A stretch of DNA of 64,000 bases from contig NZ_CAIWNQ010000005.1 of assembly GCF_903914075.1 (NCBI RefSeq), positions 124,001-188,000 of the forward strand, written 5' to 3'. Shown here one piece after another: positions 1-8,543 of this stretch (its first letter is position 1; every line of letters starts with the position of its first letter). The DNA comes from Ruegeria sp. THAF57. GTDB lineage: Bacteria > Pseudomonadota > Alphaproteobacteria > Rhodobacterales > Rhodobacteraceae. Made by a program: the position numbers and the translations under genes. The notes below the pieces were generated by a model. That model had not been told where the DNA came from, did not search any database, and was given only the letters and a program-made list of their open reading frames with translations.

Positions 1-18
1 GAACGGGTCGAAAGCACT

Positions 19-1230
19 GTGCTGACAAATACTCTGACCGTCGATCTTGCAGTGATCGGCGGGGGGTATACCGGCTGCGCGGCGGCGTTGACCGCGGCAC
101 GCGCTGGGGCGTCGGTCTGTTTGCTTGAGGCGCAAGAGATCGGGCATGGCGGGTCAGGTCGCAATGTGGGGCTGGCAAATGCCGGATTGTGGCTGCCGCC
201 CGAGGATATCCGGGCGCATCTGGGGGCGGCGTCAGGGGATCGCCTGATCAACCTGCTTGCTGACGCACCTGCCGGTGTCTTTGACCTGATCGAGCGGCAC
301 GCAATTGATTGCGAACCTGTGCGCAACGGAACCCTGCATTGCGCCCATTCCTGTGCGGGTTTGAAAGACCTGCAAAACCGCTACGCGCAGCAACGCGCGG
401 TGGGTGCGCCGGTTGAGTTGTTATCCACCGATCAGACGCGCCAACGCACAGGCAGCGCGGCTTTCCACGGGTCGCTGTTTGATCCACGGGCCGGAACCAT
501 TCAGCCGCTGGGCTATGTGCGCGGGCTTGCACGGGCTGCGTCCGAGGCCGGGGTGCAGGTATTCACGCGCAGCCCGGGTCAGTCGCTGACGCGTGATGGG
601 GATATCTGGGTACTTGAAACGGAACGAGGCTCGGTGCGGGCCAAGGCCGTGATTCAGGCCACAAACGCCTATCACCTAAACCTCGCTGCTTCGGCACCGG
701 CTTATGTCCCCGTCTACTATTTCCAGTTTTCCACCGCACCCTTGTCGGACAACCTGCGCTCCAGCATTTTGCCGGGCGGAGAAGGGTGTTGGGATACTGG
801 GTTGATCATGACGTCGTTCCGCGTTGATCAGGATGGCCGGTTCATTATCGGTGCGATGGGTGATCTTTCCCACGCGGGGGGCGGAGCGCACAGGCGCTGG
901 ATTCGGCGCAAATTGTCCGAACTGTTCCCGCAACTGTCCGACCAGCCGTTGACTGAGGGTTGGCACGGGCGGATCGCGATGACCTCAGATCATATCCCGA
1001 AGATCACCGAGATTGGCCCAAATGCGCTTTCTGTCCATGGGTATTCTGGGCGCGGCATCGGGCCGGGAACCGTCTTTGGCCGGTTGGTGGCCGAAAGCCT
1101 GTTGCAAGAAGATCGCGATCTCTTGCCCGTCCCCTCGGTGGTGGAATACCGCGAAAGCTGGACTGGCCTGCGCCGCGCCTATTTTGAAACCGGCGCGGCG
1201 TTGACCCATTTTGTCAAAGCGCGGTTTTGA
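19..1230 (+). CDS. FAD-dependent oxidoreductase, DAO (DadA/PuuB-like) family
   Basis: A flavoprotein of the D-amino-acid oxidase superfamily, which oxidises C-N bonds of amines or amino acids. An N-terminal Rossmann dinucleotide motif (GGGYTG, about residues 14-19) is followed by the GHGGSGRN segment that contacts FAD. A C-terminal GYSGRGIGPG motif closes the FAD site. About 400 residues is normal for the family. The first usable start is GTG at 19, but the frame is open to the left edge, so the true start may lie outside the window. It converges on the SDR gene with a 2-base gap. The substrate is unknown; PuuB-type, DadA-type or sarcosine-oxidase-like activities are all possible. A similar protein lies at 45898-47238. 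Confidence 0.85.
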   Translation: MLTNTLTVDLAVIGGGYTGCAAALTAARAGASVCLLEAQEIGHGGSGRNVGLANAGLWLPPEDIRAHLGAASGDRLINLLADAPAGVFDLIERHAIDCEPVRNGTLHCAHSCAGLKDLQNRYAQQRAVGAPVELLSTDQTRQRTGSAAFHGSLFDPRAGTIQPLGYVRGLARAASEAGVQVFTRSPGQSLTRDGDIWVLETERGSVRAKAVIQATNAYHLNLAASAPAYVPVYYFQFSTAPLSDNLRSSILPGGEGCWDTGLIMTSFRVDQDGRFIIGAMGDLSHAGGGAHRRWIRRKLSELFPQLSDQPLTEGWHGRIAMTSDHIPKITEIGPNALSVHGYSGRGIGPGTVFGRLVAESLLQEDRDLLPVPSVVEYRESWTGLRRAYFETGAALTHFVKARF

Positions 1231-1232
1231 AC

Positions 1233-1934
1233 TCAGACCGACCGGGTAATGCCGCCGTCAACGCGAATGTTCTGGCCCGTGATGTAACCCCCGCCTTCTG
1301 ACGCAAGCAATGCAACGACCGAGGCGATCTCATCATAGCTGCGCCCATATCGGCCCATAGGAATGCGGGCGCGGAAGTCCTCTTTCTCGGGCAGGCTGTC
1401 AATAAAGCCGGGTAGGACGTTGTTCATGCGGATATTGTCGGCGGCATATTTGTCCGAAAACAGCTTGGTGAAGGCGGCAAGGCCGGCGCGGAACACGCCC
1501 GAGGTTGGAAACACGGGGTCAGGCTCGAACGCGGCAAAGGTCGATATGTTGATGATCGAGCCACCGCCTTGCGCCTGCATGATCGGCGTCACCAGCCGCG
1601 TTGGCCGGACGGCGTTCATGAAATACACATCCATTCCCGTGTGCCAGTCTTCATCGGTCAGGTCCAGAATGGGCGCGCGCGGCCCGTGCCCCGCCGAATT
1701 CACAAGCACATCTATGCGTCCCCAATGGGCCATCGCTGCATCGACCAGTTTTTGCAGGTCGTCTGTCGACTGGTTCGAGCCGGTCACGCCGACCCCGCCC
1801 AGTTCATGCGCCAATGCCTCGCCTTTGCCCGACGAGGACAGGATGCCCACCTTGAACCCGTCGGCGGCCAAGCGGCGGGCGGAATCTGCCCCCATGCCGC
1901 TGCCACCTGCTGTAATTAGCGCTACTTTTGTCAT
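1233..1934 (-). CDS. Atypical SDR-family oxidoreductase (catalytic Tyr/Lys replaced)
   Basis: A Rossmann-fold protein of 233 residues. The nucleotide-binding loop is TAGGSGMG (near 8-15), followed by NSAGHG (79-84), the NIS segment with Ser131, and the MNNVLPGF motif typical of FabG-like SDRs. The usual YxxxK active site is absent: aligning on the downstream helix puts Ser145 at the Tyr position and Arg149 at the Lys position. It therefore may not be a conventional dehydrogenase. A strong GGAGG ribosome site lies just upstream. It is transcribed divergently from a LysR gene, whose shared intergenic region carries a dyad at 2012-2028. A paralogue with the same kind of replacement is at 37623-38372. 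Confidence 0.85.
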   Translation of the reverse strand: MTKVALITAGGSGMGADSARRLAADGFKVGILSSSGKGEALAHELGGVGVTGSNQSTDDLQKLVDAAMAHWGRIDVLVNSAGHGPRAPILDLTDEDWHTGMDVYFMNAVRPTRLVTPIMQAQGGGSIINISTFAAFEPDPVFPTSGVFRAGLAAFTKLFSDKYAADNIRMNNVLPGFIDSLPEKEDFRARIPMGRYGRSYDEIASVVALLASEGGGYITGQNIRVDGGITRSV

Positions 1935-2011
1935 CTCAAGCCTCCGATGTCTGGTGCCCTAAGGATGCGCTCTGACTGGCAGTTTGACCAATCAGTTCTT
2001 CTGTCTTTATG

Positions 2012-2028
2012 CTGTAGAAAAACTACAG
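2012..2028. promoter_or_regulatory. LysR-box candidate between SDR and LysR
   Basis: A perfect inverted repeat, CTGTAG-AAAAA-CTACAG, contains the symmetric T-N11-A arrangement expected of LysR operators. It ends 9 bases before the preferred LysR start (2038) and lies in the gap shared with the divergent SDR. That position suits autoregulation plus control of the SDR. Confidence 0.6.
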
Positions 2029-2037
2029 GATAGGCAG

Positions 2038-2889
2038 ATGGCAGCCTTGCCCCCATTGAACGCGCTCCGCGCTTTTGAAGCTGCGGCCCGGCACTTGAAT
2101 TTCCGGCTTGCAGCAGAGGAGCTTGGCGTCACTCAGGGTGCCGTGGCGCAACAGGTCCGTGGGCTTGAGGCCCGACTGGCGGAAAAGCTGTTTGAACGTC
2201 TGCCACGCGGTTTGGCGCTGACCGAGGCGGGTCGTCGTTTTCATGCGCCACTGCGCCGGGCGTTCAGGTTGATTGAAGACGCCGTGGATGAATTGTCCAG
2301 CGATCAGCAGGTTGTTGTTTCAGTGACACCAAGCTTTGCTTCAAAATGGCTGGTGCCGCGTTTGCCGGACCTGACAGACAGGCACCCCGACATCTCGGTC
2401 AAAATTGATGCGCGGGAACGGCTGGCGGATTTCAAGGGTGACGGCGTGGACATCGCCGTGCGGCAGGGGCGAGCGCCGTTTGGGGCAGGCCTGACATCAA
2501 CCCCCCTGTTTTCAAATGCATTCGTCCCGGTCTGCAGCCCCAAATTGGCAAGGCAGATCACTAAGCCGGAAGACCTTTGGGACCACGTTCTTCTGAACGA
2601 TACGCATGGGTTGTGGCCGCTGTTCCTTGAACGCCTTGGGCTGGATGGTAAGCCTCGGGTGATGAGCTTCAGCCAGACGAGTTTGGCCATTGACGCGGCC
2701 ACCTCGGGGCAGGGGATTGCGCTGGCACATGAACCTCTGGTCGCGACGGAACTTGCATCAGGACGGCTTGAACGGCCCCTGCCGGATGTTCTGATCGAAG
2801 ACCTTGGGTTCCATGTCGTCAGCCCGGCAAAACCCCGGCAGCCCGAATTGGTTGCGTTGATTAAGAACTGGCTGCTGTCTCAATCGTGA
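2038..2889 (+). CDS. LysR-family transcriptional regulator (GcvA-like)
   Basis: A 283-residue LysR regulator. The N-terminal winged helix-turn-helix reads LNALRAFEAAARHLNF and then LGVTQGAVAQQVRGLE. A periplasmic-binding-protein-like effector domain follows. The opening LPPLNALRAFEAAARH is typical of the GcvA-type branch. I prefer ATG 2038, with AGGA a few bases upstream, over the TTG at 1984, which would add 18 unusual residues and run through the operator palindrome. The likely target is the divergent SDR at 1233-1934. Its 3' end overlaps the convergent LysR gene by 10 bases. The effector is unknown. Confidence 0.9.
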   Translation: MAALPPLNALRAFEAAARHLNFRLAAEELGVTQGAVAQQVRGLEARLAEKLFERLPRGLALTEAGRRFHAPLRRAFRLIEDAVDELSSDQQVVVSVTPSFASKWLVPRLPDLTDRHPDISVKIDARERLADFKGDGVDIAVRQGRAPFGAGLTSTPLFSNAFVPVCSPKLARQITKPEDLWDHVLLNDTHGLWPLFLERLGLDGKPRVMSFSQTSLAIDAATSGQGIALAHEPLVATELASGRLERPLPDVLIEDLGFHVVSPAKPRQPELVALIKNWLLSQS

Positions 2890-3782
2890 AGCGTGCCCGC
2901 TATGCGTTCTATTCGTCCCCGCAACCAGCGATGCGCGGGGTCATTGGCAAACCTCTGATGCCAGACCATGTAGATTGAAACCGGTTCACAGTGAAACGGC
3001 AACGGCGCGCAATCCAGCGCGGCGAGGGGACCGTGCCTCATCAAGGCCGTGTCGGTTGAAATCAGGTCGCTTCCTTTCACGAAGGATGGGATGGCGTTGA
3101 AATGGGGTAAGGTGACGGTGGCTGGCCTGATCTGGTTTTGGTCCACACCCCGCATGACCGCGCGCGAACTGCGCCCGTCCGTGAACCGCACCTCGACATG
3201 TTCGGTTTCGCAATATGCTTTCCAATCGGTCGGCGGCTGGCGGCGGGTTCCGTCGTAATAGATCATCAACGGGCTGCTGAGGACACGCTTTTGAAAGATG
3301 TCCGGCCCGTCCGGTGGCAATGGGGACAGCATCAACTGACACCGGTCGCTGCGCAGCAGGTCCGGATCCGGCACGCCCGAGGGAATAAAGCCAAGCCGCA
3401 GTCTGATACCTTCGGCGCGGACGGTGCGGAGCAGTTTGGGGAAGATCAACTCTCGCGGCATGTCGTTTGTCGCGATTTGAACGTGCAATTCCTCGGATAG
3501 CGGATCGAACGGGCGATCGTCTGTCAGCGCCCGCAATCCATCAAGCACGCCTTGCACTGGTTCTTTCAGGGACAAGGCGCGTTCGGTCGGTATCAGGCCT
3601 TGACCTGATCGAACGAACAAAGGGTCGCCCAGAACCTGCCTCAGCTTGGCAAGCGTATGGCTGATCGCCGATTGCGTAACGCCCATTCGGTCCGCTGCCT
3701 TTGAAACCGAATTCTCCTCGAGTATCGTCAAAAAGACGCGCAGAACTTTGCCATCAAGGTCAGTGAAATCAATTTTGTTCAT
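2880..3782 (-). CDS. LysR-family regulator, probable regulator of the dehalogenase
   Basis: A 300-residue LysR protein. The helix-turn-helix is at about residues 20-45 (SVSKAADRMGVTQSAISHTL), and LRQVLGDPLFVRSG follows. The effector domain is of the NodD/PBP2 type. It starts at ATG 3782 and is divergent from the large reductive dehalogenase gene across only 76 bases, so it is the best candidate for sensing the halogenated substrate or product. Regulation of rdhA is inferred from position. The 10-base overlap with the preceding convergent regulator gene leaves no room for a terminator between them. Confidence 0.9.
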   Translation of the reverse strand: MNKIDFTDLDGKVLRVFLTILEENSVSKAADRMGVTQSAISHTLAKLRQVLGDPLFVRSGQGLIPTERALSLKEPVQGVLDGLRALTDDRPFDPLSEELHVQIATNDMPRELIFPKLLRTVRAEGIRLRLGFIPSGVPDPDLLRSDRCQLMLSPLPPDGPDIFQKRVLSSPLMIYYDGTRRQPPTDWKAYCETEHVEVRFTDGRSSRAVMRGVDQNQIRPATVTLPHFNAIPSFVKGSDLISTDTALMRHGPLAALDCAPLPFHCEPVSIYMVWHQRFANDPAHRWLRGRIERIAGTLHD

Positions 3783-3795
3783 GTCGCTTATGATA

Positions 3796-3820
3796 ATTCA
3801 TGAATGGATCGGCGGTCCAT
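3796..3820. promoter_or_regulatory. Palindromes between LysR and dehalogenase genes
   Basis: Two adjoining dyads lie in the 76-base divergent promoter. One is the perfect 10-base palindrome ATTCATGAAT (3796-3805). The other is ATGGA-N7-TCCAT (3804-3820). Either could be the operator of the LysR protein encoded at 2880-3782. No cobalamin riboswitch is visible here. Confidence 0.4.
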
Positions 3821-3858
3821 GACGATTTAGATGACGTTGAGCAAACAGGAGGCACGCG

Positions 3859-6800
3859 ATGGGGATCCGCTTTTTTTCGGACAGGAACAGGCCGGTCCAT
3901 ATGGGGTCGTACCCGTTGGAACGGCTGGCTCGGCAGACTGCGTTGCCTGATCTGTCTGGGGTCCGTCAGATGCCGGTTCTCAGTTTCCAGCGCCCCAATC
4001 AGCCCGAAAGTATCGTGAATGCGATGGGTGAGTTTCAGGCGATGATGGATGCGATCCGCGACGGGTTCGTGAACCCGGTGCCGTCCGAAATACCCCCGGA
4101 CCCGACAGCGCGTGCCAACCACCTGAAGGCGTTTGGATATTTCAACGATGCATCCATGATGGGCTGCGGTCCTCTACCCGCCGAAGCGTTGCTGTCCGAA
4201 CCCCGCCGCAACCCCGATATTGACCGTCTGGCCCATGCGTTGAAGACGCGCCAGACAAAGACGCTGGCGTCCGGCATTGATCTGATCATGGCCGATTTGA
4301 AGGAAAGCATGGAGGCCGAGCCGCGCCCCATGGACCGTCATCGTTACGCGATTGTCTTTCTGTACGAATACAACCGCGACCCAAAACCGGAAGAACCCGG
4401 GTCCGACTGGATCATGAACGCGCAGGACCACCGCGCATGTCTGCTGGCCACCGAGAACGCGGTGGTCATCGCCAATTACATCCGCATTCTGGGGTTTGAC
4501 GCGCGTGCGCACACTGTCATGTCAACCGAAGTTGATCTGGGAAAGCTCGCCGTCGCGGCGGGTCTGTGTTCGGTCGAGGACGGAGAGGTCGTTGCCCCAT
4601 GGCTGGGCAAACGGTTCGGGCTGGCTGCCGTGACGACCGAGATGGAGATCGCGTATGATCAGCCATTGGCGCCGATGGCCCAGCAGCCGTGGTTTCACAC
4701 CCAAGGCCCCGCTTGGTGGCTGGGTACTGGGTTTGCCAAGAACGCGCTGAACCGCGACGCTTATGCCAAGCGGCGCTATGTCGATGGGGCGCATCCGTTT
4801 GAAAAACTCAAACGAGTCGACGCACCCACCACTTATATTGACGAAGAAAACGTCGCCCGCGTCCCCAAGCGCGCTGACATGTTTGCCCGTGCGCAATTCG
4901 GCGATATGGGCAAAAATCTGCAGGACGCGGCGAAAGGCGGCTACTACGTTCGCAAAGCGGCCCCCAGTTTCGCGCAACGCCGTGCGCTGGGCGCGTTTGT
5001 GTTGTTGCAGGATGGGGAAAGCGCGGACACCCCTCCACCAACCGATACCGCACACAATGCCGCGAATATCAAGGCGGCCACGTATTTTCTGGGCGTTGAT
5101 GCGGTGGGCCTTAGCCGCTGCCCCGAATGGGCGTGGTACTCCCATGATGCGACGGGCGAGGAGATCAATCCGCCCCACGACCAAGCCATCAGCATGATCA
5201 TCGACCAGGGCTATGAAACGATGGAGGGCGCCAGCGGCGATGACTGGATCAGTGTCGCTCAGTCGATGCGCGCCTATCTGCGGTTCTCGCTTCTGGGTGG
5301 GGTGATCGCGCAGCAGATCCGTAACCTCGGGTACAAGGCCCGCGCGCATACGGTAATGGATGGTGAGGTGCTGCAACCGCCCCTTCTGTTGCTGTCCGGG
5401 TTGGGTGAGGTCAGCCGGATCGGAGAGGTGATCCTGAATCCCTACCTTGGGCCGCGCCTGAAATCCGGTGCGGTGACGACGGATATGCCGATGGTCCATG
5501 ACAAACCCATAGACTTCGGCCTGCAAACCTTTTGCGAGAGCTGCAACAAATGCGCCCGCGAATGTCCCTCGGGCGCAATCACCGCTGGACCGAAGCTGAT
5601 GTTCAACGGCTATGAAATCTGGAAATCCGACAGCCAGAAATGTGCCACCTACCGCGTGACCACGCCGGGCGGTGCGATGTGCGGGCGGTGCATGAAGACC
5701 TGCCCATGGAACCTTGAGGGGATTTTCAAAGAGCGCCCCTTCCGATGGGCCGCGATGAATATTCCCCAGGCCGCGCCAGCGTTGGCGAAACTGGATGACG
5801 CTGTCGGCAATGGCGGCCTGAACGACATCAAGAAATGGTGGTGGGACATCGAATTGCAATCGGACGGCGCGTACCGCCCGACTGAGCATCCGTTGAACCG
5901 GCGTGACCTGCAAACCGATCTTGATCTGAAATACGAAGACCAGACGCTTGCGGTTTACCCCGCCTACCTTGCACCGCATCCATGGCCCTATCCCTTTGCC
6001 ATGGACCGTGAGGCCGGGATCGCCGCGTATCAGGCAATGGTGAGCGCAGATGAATACAAGACCCGCAAAGCTGCTGGAGATATGTCGGTGATCCACCGAT
6101 ACGCGATCGCGGGCGATGCTCCGGTGATGCGGGTTGAGCTGACGAAGGTTGGTAAGATGACGACGGATGTGACCAAGTACGAATTCTCGACGCTGGACGG
6201 GTCGCCCTTGCCGGAATGGACCGCTGGCGCGCATCTGGACGTTCTGGTCGCGCCGGAATTCCTGCGGCAATATACCATGTCCGGTAATCCGGCGGACCGA
6301 ATGACATATCAGATCGGTGTACTGCGCGAGGATGACGGGCGCGGCGGCTCGGTCCTGCTGCATCGTATCTTTAGCGAAGGGCGCAAGGTCTTCATCTCGA
6401 AGCCCATCAACCATTTCGAACTGGACGAGGGCGCCACCAAGACGTTTCTGATGGGCGGCGGGATCGGCATCACGCCGATGATCGCCTTTGCTCATCGTCT
6501 GCACGCCTTGGGCAAACCGTTCGAGCTGCACTATTCCGCCAGCACCCGCGCCGGGGCCGGGTATCTGCAGGATCTGGCGACGATGCCGTGGGCGGATCGC
6601 GTCCACTATCATTTCTCGGACGAGGGCACGCGCGCTGATCTGGATGCGATCCTGTCGGCTTATCAGACCGGCTGGCATGTCTATACCTGCGGCCCGGATC
6701 GGTTCATGGACGGGGTGATGCAGGCGGCTGAGCGTCAGGGCTTTCCCGATGAGGCGCGGCATCTGGAGTATTTCTCAGTCCCCGAACAACCCGATTACGA

Positions 6801-7071
6801 GAATCACGAATTCACCCTGCGGCTGGCCAAGTCGGGCCGCGATCTGGCCGTGCCTGCCGACAAGGACGCCGCGCAGGTGTTGAATGAGGCGGGGATACAC
6901 GTGGATGTGAAATGCGCTGACGGCATCTGCGGGGTCTGTAAGTGCGGCGTGATCTCGGGCGAGGTCGAACACCGCGATTTCGTTTTGTCCAACAAGCAGC
7001 GCGAGGGGTCGATCATCCTTTGCCAAAGCCGAGCTGCGCAAAAAGATGGCGTGATCGAGATCGACCTCTGA
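3859..7071 (+). CDS. rdhA: Self-sufficient reductive dehalogenase: RdhA fused to flavin/[2Fe-2S] reductase
   Basis: Predicted cobalamin and iron-sulphur enzyme that removes halogen from organohalides using NAD(P)H electrons carried by its own C-terminal domain. Residues 1 to about 550 form the corrinoid-binding region. It looks internally duplicated: ARAHTVM followed by VTT(E/D)M occurs near 215 and again near 493. Two [4Fe-4S] motifs follow: C559/C562/C565/C569 and C595/C608/C611/C615. From about 740 there is a ferredoxin-reductase-like module with an RQYTMS flavin motif (803-808) and GGGIGITP (866-873). A plant-type [2Fe-2S] site (C1019, C1024, C1027, C1055) ends the protein. There is no Tat signal or membrane anchor, so it should be cytoplasmic and non-respiratory, like catabolic RdhA fusions such as BhbA. 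AGGAGG six bases before the ATG supports the start. No rdhB is present. Confidence 0.92.
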   Translation: MGIRFFSDRNRPVHMGSYPLERLARQTALPDLSGVRQMPVLSFQRPNQPESIVNAMGEFQAMMDAIRDGFVNPVPSEIPPDPTARANHLKAFGYFNDASMMGCGPLPAEALLSEPRRNPDIDRLAHALKTRQTKTLASGIDLIMADLKESMEAEPRPMDRHRYAIVFLYEYNRDPKPEEPGSDWIMNAQDHRACLLATENAVVIANYIRILGFDARAHTVMSTEVDLGKLAVAAGLCSVEDGEVVAPWLGKRFGLAAVTTEMEIAYDQPLAPMAQQPWFHTQGPAWWLGTGFAKNALNRDAYAKRRYVDGAHPFEKLKRVDAPTTYIDEENVARVPKRADMFARAQFGDMGKNLQDAAKGGYYVRKAAPSFAQRRALGAFVLLQDGESADTPPPTDTAHNAANIKAATYFLGVDAVGLSRCPEWAWYSHDATGEEINPPHDQAISMIIDQGYETMEGASGDDWISVAQSMRAYLRFSLLGGVIAQQIRNLGYKARAHTVMDGEVLQPPLLLLSGLGEVSRIGEVILNPYLGPRLKSGAVTTDMPMVHDKPIDFGLQTFCESCNKCARECPSGAITAGPKLMFNGYEIWKSDSQKCATYRVTTPGGAMCGRCMKTCPWNLEGIFKERPFRWAAMNIPQAAPALAKLDDAVGNGGLNDIKKWWWDIELQSDGAYRPTEHPLNRRDLQTDLDLKYEDQTLAVYPAYLAPHPWPYPFAMDREAGIAAYQAMVSADEYKTRKAAGDMSVIHRYAIAGDAPVMRVELTKVGKMTTDVTKYEFSTLDGSPLPEWTAGAHLDVLVAPEFLRQYTMSGNPADRMTYQIGVLREDDGRGGSVLLHRIFSEGRKVFISKPINHFELDEGATKTFLMGGGIGITPMIAFAHRLHALGKPFELHYSASTRAGAGYLQDLATMPWADRVHYHFSDEGTRADLDAILSAYQTGWHVYTCGPDRFMDGVMQAAERQGFPDEARHLEYFSVPEQPDYENHEFTLRLAKSGRDLAVPADKDAAQVLNEAGIHVDVKCADGICGVCKCGVISGEVEHRDFVLSNKQREGSIILCQSRAAQKDGVIEIDL

Positions 7072-7084
7072 TCGGAAGTTTAGA

Positions 7085-7116
7085 AACGACATTTTGAATC
7101 GCAAAATTTGGTCGTT
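7085..7116. terminator. Stem-loop after the dehalogenase gene
   Basis: AACGACATTTTG pairs with CAAAAT and GTCGTT across a 5-base loop and a 3-base bulge, 13 bases after the rdhA stop codon. There is no clear T-run. It could be a terminator or processing site for rdhA, or a dyad operator for the molybdenum hydroxylase operon that begins at 7201. Confidence 0.4.
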
Positions 7117-7200
7117 CCAGCCATGGACGCCGGGGCGGTGCTGCACTAACGTCCCCTGCGAACCCTAGTGAATCCTGATCAACAGGTGCGAGGTATTTTC

Positions 7201-8067
7201 ATGGATTATCACAGCCCCGCCAGTTTCGCCGAGGCGTCGGCTCTGGCTGCAAACGCAACGGGTGTCACCCGCTTTCTGGCCGGTGGAACGGATGTTCTGG
7301 TGCAGCTGCGCTCGGAACTGGTCACACCCGACACGCTGATCGACATCAAGAAAATCGACGGTGTCAGCGACATAACCCGCAACGCTGATGGAAGCTGGAC
7401 GCTGGGCGTTGCCGCCACCGGTGCCGAGATGAGCGAACACCCCGACCTAGGCCGCGACTGGCCCGGTGTGGTTGAGGCGATGGACCTGATCGGATCCACG
7501 CAGGTGCAGGGCCGCGCGACGCTGACCGGCAACTTGTGCAATGGTTCTCCGGCGGCGGATTCGGTACCTGCGATGGTTGCGGCAGGCGTGAGTGTGACGG
7601 TGACCGGCCCCGAGGGTGAACGCGAGGTGGCCGTCGAAGACATCCCCACCGGCCCCGGCAAAACGTCACTGGCCAAGGGCGAGGTTGTCTCAGCCGTGAA
7701 TATCCCCGTGCGCGGGGACAACGCGGGCGACGCCTATCTGCGGTTCATTCCGCGCACCGAGATGGACATCGCCGTGGTTGGCGTAGGTGTTAGCCTGCGT
7801 CTGGACGGCGACACCGTGACCGAGGCGCGTGTATCCCTGGGCGCGGTCGCCCCCACCGTCCTGCTGGTTGAAGATTGCGCCAAGGCCATCATCGGTAGCA
7901 CTCTGGACGATACCGCGCTGGACGCGCTGGCGGCGGCGGCCTCTGCGGCCTGTAACCCGATTGACGATAAACGCGGCACGATCGCATTCCGCACCGAGGT
8001 CGCTGGCGTTCTGGCCAAGCGTGCCGCGAAAATCGCCTATGCCCGCGCGAAAGGAGAGAAAGCATGA
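7201..8067 (+). CDS. Molybdenum hydroxylase, FAD-binding medium subunit (CoxM/XdhB-like)
   Basis: FAD subunit of a xanthine-oxidase-family hydroxylase; it passes electrons from the iron-sulphur subunit to an acceptor. The FAD-binding motif AGGTDVLVQLR lies near residue 30, the second FAD-contact segment (GRATLTGNLCNGSPAADSVP) near 105, and the CO-dehydrogenase flavoprotein C-terminal domain in the last third. Length (288) is standard and there is no extra [4Fe-4S] insertion as in 4-hydroxybenzoyl-CoA reductase. I chose ATG 7201, with GAGGT six bases upstream, over GTG 7168. Its stop overlaps the next start (ATGA), so it is translationally coupled to the small subunit. Confidence 0.92.
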   Translation: MDYHSPASFAEASALAANATGVTRFLAGGTDVLVQLRSELVTPDTLIDIKKIDGVSDITRNADGSWTLGVAATGAEMSEHPDLGRDWPGVVEAMDLIGSTQVQGRATLTGNLCNGSPAADSVPAMVAAGVSVTVTGPEGEREVAVEDIPTGPGKTSLAKGEVVSAVNIPVRGDNAGDAYLRFIPRTEMDIAVVGVGVSLRLDGDTVTEARVSLGAVAPTVLLVEDCAKAIIGSTLDDTALDALAAAASAACNPIDDKRGTIAFRTEVAGVLAKRAAKIAYARAKGEKA

Positions 8068-8543
8068 GCAAGCTCCATGTATCCACCACCGTAAACGGGG
8101 ATGAGGTCGATTTTCTGTGCGACCCCCGTGAAACCCTGCTGGACTGTCTGCGCGACAAGCTGAACCTGACCGGCGCGAAAGAGGGCTGCGGCACCGGCGA
8201 TTGCGGTGCGTGTTCCGTCACAGTCGATGGCCGTTTGGTCTGCTCGTGCCTGATGTTGGGTGCCGAGGCAGACGGTAAGCAGATCGAAACTGTCGAAGGT
8301 CTCGCAGATGGTGACGTGTTGCACCCGTTGCAGCAGAAGTTCATCGACCATGCCGCCCTGCAATGCGGCATCTGCACACCGGGCATTCTGGTGGCGGCCA
8401 AGTCGCTGCTGGAAAAGAACCCCAACCCGACCGAGGAAGAAACCCGGTATTGGCTGGCAGGCAACCTGTGCCGCTGCACCGGTTATGACAAGATCATTCG
8501 CGCCGTGATGGAAACGGCGGAAGAATTGCGGGAGGCGTCGTAA
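8064..8543 (+). CDS. Molybdenum hydroxylase, [2Fe-2S] small subunit (CoxS-like)
   Basis: A 159-residue electron-transfer subunit with two [2Fe-2S] clusters. The N-terminal plant-ferredoxin-type site is at EGCGTGDCGAC with a further Cys in LVCSC. The C-terminal helical site is QCGICTPG followed by NLCRCTGYDKI. This arrangement defines the CoxS/XdhC-type small subunit. It is cytoplasmic and has no Tat signal. It overlaps the genes on both sides by 4 bases and 1 base, so the three subunits are almost certainly made together. Confidence 0.95.
   Translation: MSKLHVSTTVNGDEVDFLCDPRETLLDCLRDKLNLTGAKEGCGTGDCGACSVTVDGRLVCSCLMLGAEADGKQIETVEGLADGDVLHPLQQKFIDHAALQCGICTPGILVAAKSLLEKNPNPTEEETRYWLAGNLCRCTGYDKIIRAVMETAEELREAS

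Noticed and set aside
4522-6762. A 746-codon leftward open frame
   Set aside because: It is antisense to rdhA, whose motifs are unambiguous. GC-rich genes often leave such mirror frames, and this one shows no family motif.
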